From Hirudo medicinalis (taxonomy: Eukaryota > Annelida > Clitellata > Hirudinida > Hirudinidae), in NCBI GenBank assembly GCA_011800805.1, contig MPNW01000010.1, positions 160,194 through 187,310 of the forward strand: a stretch of DNA of 27,117 nucleotides, written 5' to 3'. Position 1 is the first letter of the stretch, and every line of letters starts with the position of its first letter. The position numbers were made by a program, and so were the translations under genes. The notes under the pieces are model-generated. The model saw nothing but the letters and a program-made list of their open reading frames with translations, was not told where the DNA came from and searched no databases. This document shows, in pieces, positions 21,471 to 27,117 of this stretch.

Positions 21471-22438
21471 CATTTTGTAATATTTGGTTACGACTTCAAG
21501 GCAGTCTTAATCGAGGTACTGCAAAGTACTTGAGTCACCAGAGAATATATTCTACATGTGCACGATTTGATAACAATTTTCGCAATGGATTTTCGCGGGT
21601 GGAGTAATTAAACTGTTCTTATTTTTATTGTTGTGTTATTTTTTGTTGTATGTAAACATGCTTATTTTAAATCATTTCGAATAATGGTAACAGCCATTTA
21701 AGTGAATTATAACCCATACTAATTTTGACTTATTTTGGGGAAATAAGCCAGAAATCATTGATAATTTGTTGTTGGCATCAATTGTTTTTTTGACTTTATT
21801 GTGAACCGACTACAATTCATCGACTATAGTTTCACGTTTTTAAGTAAAACTATAAATAAATGATTCAGAACATTTCAAGTTGACGTAAGAAATGTGTTAT
21901 AAAATTTTCAAAACAAAATGAAAAGGAAGTAAAATGTCAGTGAATCACCAAGCGGAAAGTCATTTTTATCTCCGTAGAATTCAACAATCCTTCTCAACCC
22001 CTTACTTCTCTGTCGAGTGACCTGATCACTGAAGCATGTTTTGCAGGAAACGACTCTCAGAAAGTGTTACAAAAGAGTTGCGTCCTGACTTTTGCTTGTT
22101 TTATTATGATTTTGTTCCTATTGAAATTGCGCAAGCTCCTTCCGTCCTTTTAGAATGAAATATTTGTTACTTCATGCTGAATCATGTTGTTGTCGACGTA
22201 GCTGATCGAAATAAATTATTCTTATTTCTTTTATTGATTTATAAAAGTCGCGCAGTTACATTTCACATTCACTGATGTCAGCAGCATGTCTTCTTGTCGA
22301 GGTCGAAGAAGTTAATTTGTAAACAGAGCTATTTTTAACCCATTCAAACAACAAATTTGTTATTTCGACATTTTCATAAGTCTGTTTGGTTTGAGTTTTA
22401 TTTTTGAGCAGCATAATTTAATTTAATTCGTTAACAAA
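21471..22438. other. Intergenic stretch 3' of gene B
   Basis: AT-rich, with no recognised gene, RNA or repeat. Confidence 0.4.
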
Positions 22439-22444
22439 TTTATT
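22439..22444 (-). terminator. Polyadenylation signal of gene B
   Basis: AATAAA on the minus strand lies about 60 bases after the stop codon of gene B (22504-22506). Confidence 0.6.
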
Positions 22445-22503
22445 ATTGAAAGTTAATGTCAGTTTGCCAATCAAAATTAATCGCAATATTGAGCGTCCAT
22501 CAT

Positions 22504-25316
22504 TTAGGGTAACGTGCAAGTATTGACAATCGGGTTCCAACTGAGTCCAGGGGGACAATCCATTTCAAAGCACTGTCCCCACTCACTGCACTGAACAAAT
22601 TTGCCTTTTTCTTCGTGAGGGAAGTAAAATTTTCCCGCTGCGATGTTTGCGGGCGTGCATGGATTTCTATTCTGACAGTTGAAACCTTGATCAACTAATG
22701 AACAGAAATGATACATAAACAGAGGTTAAAATATTATTATAAATTATTTGATATTATATTATTAATATTAAATTATTATTATATTCCTAGGGTATCGACA
22801 AATAATTACAAGATTAAATAAACGTAACATTCTTAAAAGTGACGTTTTAAATATTATGTAATAATTTATAAAATTAAAAATTTTTTATATATTATGAATT
22901 AATATGTTATACAAAGCCAATTTATGTAGTCAGTAGAATTTCGATATCGATAAACATTTATTTTCAATGTAAGTTAAACTTGTAACCTTCAACTTCACAA
23001 TTGACTCCGCCATAGTTTGGAGGACACAAACATTCGTAACTTGAAGAGTTGAGGCTGACGCAGGTCCCACCGTTTTGACATGGATCGTTTATTGAACAGT
23101 AATCTTGCTCTGAAAGATTAAGGAAAACTAAAGTAATGTAAGTTATTGCAGAAAGATAAATAATGTCTTTACCACGTTCGCAGTTTTTCCCAGTAAATGG
23201 CAAAGGGCATTGACATTCATAATTGCCCTTCACAACATTCTTACACTTTCCACCGTTTTGACATGGATTTACTTTGCACGGGTCATTATCTGATCAAATA
23301 CAGACGTATTAAGTGGCATTAAGTAAGAAATGAAGTCTTATGGTTTTGTAAATAATTGTTTTTTTTTTAAATGAACTCACTCCCTGGTTTGAGGTTGATA
23401 CTTATATTAACTGATACTTCTTTATCCCCCTCAAGCATGCAATACACTGTGGCATTCACTTTGTCCGGAGATCCTGCCAGAAATTCAACAGCCGGATAAT
23501 GACTATCTGCACTCAGTTTCTTGTCGAAGTTTGCAGGATTGGGATAGACCGATCGAGACAAATATAAACTTATTATCCCTTTGTCTGTTGGATGGACCTT
23601 CAATGATTGATAAATCAATAAACAGTTATTTTTAAATTCATGGAGGACAAAGGGATACGTGCTCATACTGACAGTTACAGTGGTTCCATTAATTGTCACT
23701 TCAATCTTGCACTGTTTATTTCCACCAGCTGGGAGTTGAGTTGCGATGTCATTGCCTCCAGGTTTAAGATTTATTGGAGCTGTAACAAAATGTCATTAGA
23801 AATTATTGTTGCGAGATCAATGCCAGGACACTATTAATAAAAAATATTTCGTAAGAAATAATCAAATTAGAATTCTCCAATAAGTGAGGAATATGAAATT
23901 TTAAATGCAGCTTAAACTTTCAAAAAATCGATCCTTAAATGGAAGTTGATTTACCTTCGCAAGACTTTTTCTCAATGATGTCTTTAATGAGATCAAGTTC
24001 AGAAAATCCGTTTAGCAGGAATTTGTGACGACAAGTCGGCACAGATGCCATTGCGGTCAGTTCTTTGTCATTCACGTAGGATCCAATTCCAATAGAGATC
24101 ATGTTTATACCTGCCTTATGTGCTCTCTCCGCTTCTTTCAAAGTTTCTTGGGGTGAAACTGACATACCGTCTGTTAATGTGATACTCAGTTTTGGCACTC
24201 CTTTGTGCGCAGGTCGAGCCCCGAGACTGGGTTTGAAAGCCTCATCAACCAAATATTTCAACGCCAAATGCGTAAAAGTACCTGAATTTATATAGGAAAG
24301 AATGATTACATCGTAAAACCATTTATGAACATGACATTCCACCTTGATTCAAATATTTAATATCATCTATGGCCTTGTGATATTGTTGCACTGTTTGATA
24401 ACTGTCCAGATTAAAATCAGGTCTAACATTATCTCCGAAAGATACAACCGATATTCGGGTATGAGACTCATTTGGCCCAATGTTCAACGTTGCTATGACA
24501 TCTTTCAAAAACTTCTTCATTTTCTTAAAGTTGTCGAAACCAATGCTCCCTGAACTATCCATGAGGAACACAACATCTGCCATTCCATCACTGCATCCTA
24601 ACGAACACATTTAAAATATAATAACAACATAAATTATGAGGGATCACTTAGACTTTAAACTAAAATCAATGAGACCTTTTTCCAGATTCGAAACTTTATT
24701 TATAAATTTTTGCTCGCTTTCTTTTGAGTTGTAGTACATTTTCCAATATTGGGCCTGCTGCTTAACCTCTCTTGGTATTGGTCTATTTTTCGAGGTCACT
24801 AAAAGGTAAAGTCGAACGGCCAATCCCGCATGGAGAGGCTTTTGAACATCTTGCCAATTAGTTTTCAACCAGTCTATTTGAAACTTTAGCTGAATTTCTG
24901 CTAAAACTTTTTTGTCTGCTAACAGACTTTCTTTAAACATTGATTCGCTCATCTAAAATGAACGATTTCAAATTATTAGAAATAGAGAAAGGTACATCGT
25001 ATAAAGAATAATACTTTGATATTTACATAAATAGCTGTTTTCTATTTGTTGCATTCTCCGCTAAACAACGCATTCCACTCACTTTCCAAATGCCTTTGTG
25101 AGTAACCGATGTAAATGTGTCGTTGTCGTGTCCATCGGTTGTTTCCACATAAGCTATTCTTCTGAGCAGCTCCTTGTCATCCTGAAATATGCAGGATGAC
25201 TCAAGTTTGGTGCACACTGCTTCGACTACGTCGGTTCCCGAAGCCAGTTCCACCAGGGTGTCATCTCTTCCCTGCGCAACTAAACCAAAAGTAACTAAAA
25301 TGAAGACTACTTTCAT
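22504..25316 (-). CDS. Gene B: secreted lysozyme-like/VWA/EGF protein with one chitin-binding-like module
   Basis: Exons: 25316-25083, 24952-24676, 24597-24343, 24281-23955, 23779-23381, 23289-23173, 23109-22987, 22694-22504, giving 640 residues with every phase consistent. A signal peptide (MKVVFILVTFGLVAQG) leads into a lysozyme-like domain (to about 171; RRIAYVETTDG, Glu58), then VWA (about 171-365) with an intact MIDAS (DSSGSIG, Thr in GGTFTH, Asp in LTDG). Next are an unknown domain shared with gene A (365-498) that is unsplit here, two canonical six-Cys EGF domains (498-578) and one six-Cys module with FVQCSEWGQC. I chose the ATG at 25316 because it aligns with the start of gene A; an in-frame ATG at 25331 adds five residues. 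Compared with gene A, GGIWQ has become KGIWK, so lysozyme-type activity is doubtful. It is a tandem paralogue of gene A. Role inferred: extracellular adhesion or glycan binding. Confidence 0.85.
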
Positions 25317-25340
25317 AAGACTTTGTTCCATGTTTTTGCT

Positions 25341-25374
25341 TGAAGTTTAATCGATAAAGACGGTGCTCTTTATA
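25341..25374 (-). promoter_or_regulatory. Probable TATA box of gene B
   Basis: TATAAAG (25374-25368, minus strand) lies 43 bases before the first ATG (25331) and 58 before the preferred one (25316). A start about 30 bases downstream would leave a leader of only about 10 bases for the first ATG, which supports use of the second. Unlike gene A, no TCAGT initiator is seen. TTCAAG near 25341 is a weak candidate. Confidence 0.5.
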
Positions 25375-25379
25375 ATAAC

Positions 25380-27020
25380 ATCCAACTAGTAGGCAGATTC
25401 ATAAATGAATCGGACTTCCTGAGCTGTTTGTTCTTGAGAAGTTGTTACTGATTATCTCTGAAGTGCCTCGTTTGGCAATGCACGTAAGTTTAAACGTTAA
25501 TGCTGCTTGTGTTACAATTCGACCTTTATTCGAGCATAATGTCAGATAGAGCTTGTAATGTAACTTCTTAAATGCTTTCACTAAAATTTCCTCAAATTAT
25601 TTTAAAATTATAATAAATCTATACGATTACTTTTAAGGTTAATTTTCCAAATCAGGACACATTTTAGTCCACGTCATTGACAGCATTGATGCCTTCGTAG
25701 ATCATTAGGTTATTATAAAATGACTTCGTCATGCAAACGCATGAAATTTCTTTAACCTTTTCAAGGGTGTTGCTATCACTTAGTACACTTATTGTTTTGA
25801 GAGCGATAAATTTTATCGATTCTTGATAAGAAGTCCATACTTTTTTCCGGAAGTCACAGGAACAATTCGAGTGGAAATTCTCATTAGATAAACTTTGAAC
25901 ATTAAAGTGACTAAATACTTCATTGGGGGTTCATGAAGAGGGTGTCAAAGTAAAACTGCTTACCTGGTAATGATTATTGCGACAATTCAATGTTCTGCAA
26001 TTTCTTGATATTTTGGCATTTTCTCAGTTACGTTGTTTGACATTTTAAAATATCCGATTAATGATCTATTTAATTTTTGATTTAATTATGGCTATTATTT
26101 TTATAGCTATAATTACAATCATTATTAATATTAATATTACTATTGTTCAAGTCCTTCTTAGTCAAAAACAAGAAATTAAATGAAAATAAAACAGGAAGAA
26201 CTCGAGGCACTAAAAACTTGGACTCGATTATAATTTTTTATTTTATTCATGCAAAGGTGGATTGGTCTGAAGATACATCAAGGGATTGGACACTGCGATT
26301 TTGCGCGAGACCAATTATTTGTTTATTCAATTTTCATAATTATCATAATCATCAAACTCATCAAGTCATCATTTTAAAATAGCACGAAAAACTGAAATTA
26401 CGAAACGTTGAAATCAACATGTAAGATTTGGGAAGAAGAATCTCAGTATTTCTTAAAATCAAAGCCTCACTTTATAATTTAAATTGAAGTCAATAATTAA
26501 ATTTTGCTTTTTACTTCAAATTAACTCCCGAAATCAATTTTAATGAATTGAAAAAGGGTTTTAGTTTACGCACAGAGACATCAATACATGTTGCCTGACA
26601 TTGCAGTAGGAAATTTGCTTGCAAGCTATTCTCAATCAAACTGATCTAATAGCGTTCTGACTCTGACAAAACCTTCAATTTGTTTCCAGGAAAAAGTTTT
26701 TTTGTCCAATTTTAAAGTTTATCGGACTAAGTCATAATCAACCAAATTCCTGAGAGTGTTGTACAAAAATCTCATATTGTTAGAACATATTAATTACATT
26801 GGAAATAAAGTTTTTAAAAAAGATTATTTAATATATTTGGTCTCCTATTTTATTGACAAAAAAAACCCCATGCCTCTCCAATCCATCTACATTTAACATA
26901 TTGGTTTATTATTTGGGCTTCATCTTATCACTCTCGTTGAAATTATGACACACAAAATACTGTTGAGCACTTTTTTCAAATCCATTTTCATTTCCACTTC
27001 CGGCTTGTTACTTTGATTAG
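25380..27020. other. Intergenic stretch upstream of gene B
   Basis: AT-rich, without recognised genes on either strand. Open frames are short and lack known motifs. Confidence 0.4.
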
Positions 27021-27024
27021 TTGT

Positions 27025-27094
27025 GGGAATCGACCAGCCGGGATCGTTCTCCCTTATAACCGCTCAGCCAGCGCACGGGAGAACAGTCCTCGAC
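27025..27094 (-). mobile_element. tRNA-derived SINE-like element, head
   Basis: The minus strand has TGGCTGAGCGG (27070-27060), a perfect pol III A box of Leu/Ser-tRNA type. About 25 bases later comes GGTCGATTCCC (27035-27025), close to a B box. GTTCTCCC and GGGAGAAC form an 8-base inverted repeat around the A box. The pairing is not that of a normal tRNA, so a SINE or tRNA pseudogene is the best reading. Its extent is uncertain and the 5' side may run past the window edge. Confidence 0.55.
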
Positions 27095-27117
27095 GGAATG
27101 GGCAGGAGGTAGCTTCC

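Overview
The window looks like nuclear DNA of an invertebrate animal, probably aquatic. It is AT-rich, its genes are cut by many short introns with GT-AG ends, it carries trinucleotide microsatellites and fragments of retroposons, and it encodes a bilaterian-type FoxF transcription factor plus secreted multidomain proteins with chitin-binding-like modules. I cannot name the phylum. Domain content fits a lophotrochozoan or a crustacean, but this is inference. The assembly has a run of Ns (15924-16024) and a single N (17573), and both fall inside one gene.

Layout. 1-3392 has no recognised gene, only a hairpin-rich dispersed repeat at the left edge and GAT/GAC microsatellites. 3393-4835 (minus) is the main exon of a FoxF gene. 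4836-13265 is a long non-coding stretch that holds two old duplications: a near-identical pair with facing CCAAT boxes (6133-6285 and 10247-10397), and an inverted pair that still shows the mark of protein coding (8914-9024 and 11096-11203). 13358-18448 (minus) is gene A and 22504-25316 (minus) is gene B, two paralogues in the same orientation. Between them lie a LINE 3' end, a tRNA-like element and a very AT-rich island. The right edge carries a tRNA-derived, SINE-like element.

Genes A and B are the heart of the window. I rebuilt both by hand from splice sites and reading phase: gene B has 8 exons (640 residues) and gene A has about 15 exons. Each starts with a signal peptide, then a lysozyme-like domain, a von Willebrand factor A (VWA) domain and a shared domain of unknown type. 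Gene B then has two EGF domains and one six-cysteine chitin-binding-like module. Gene A instead has a short Cys-rich segment, a collagen-like Gly-x-Thr linker and six copies of the six-cysteine module. From the second intron on, nearly every intron is in phase 1, which is how modules can be shuffled and multiplied without breaking the frame. The likely setting is extracellular: a glycan-binding matrix or defence protein. That role is inferred, not shown.
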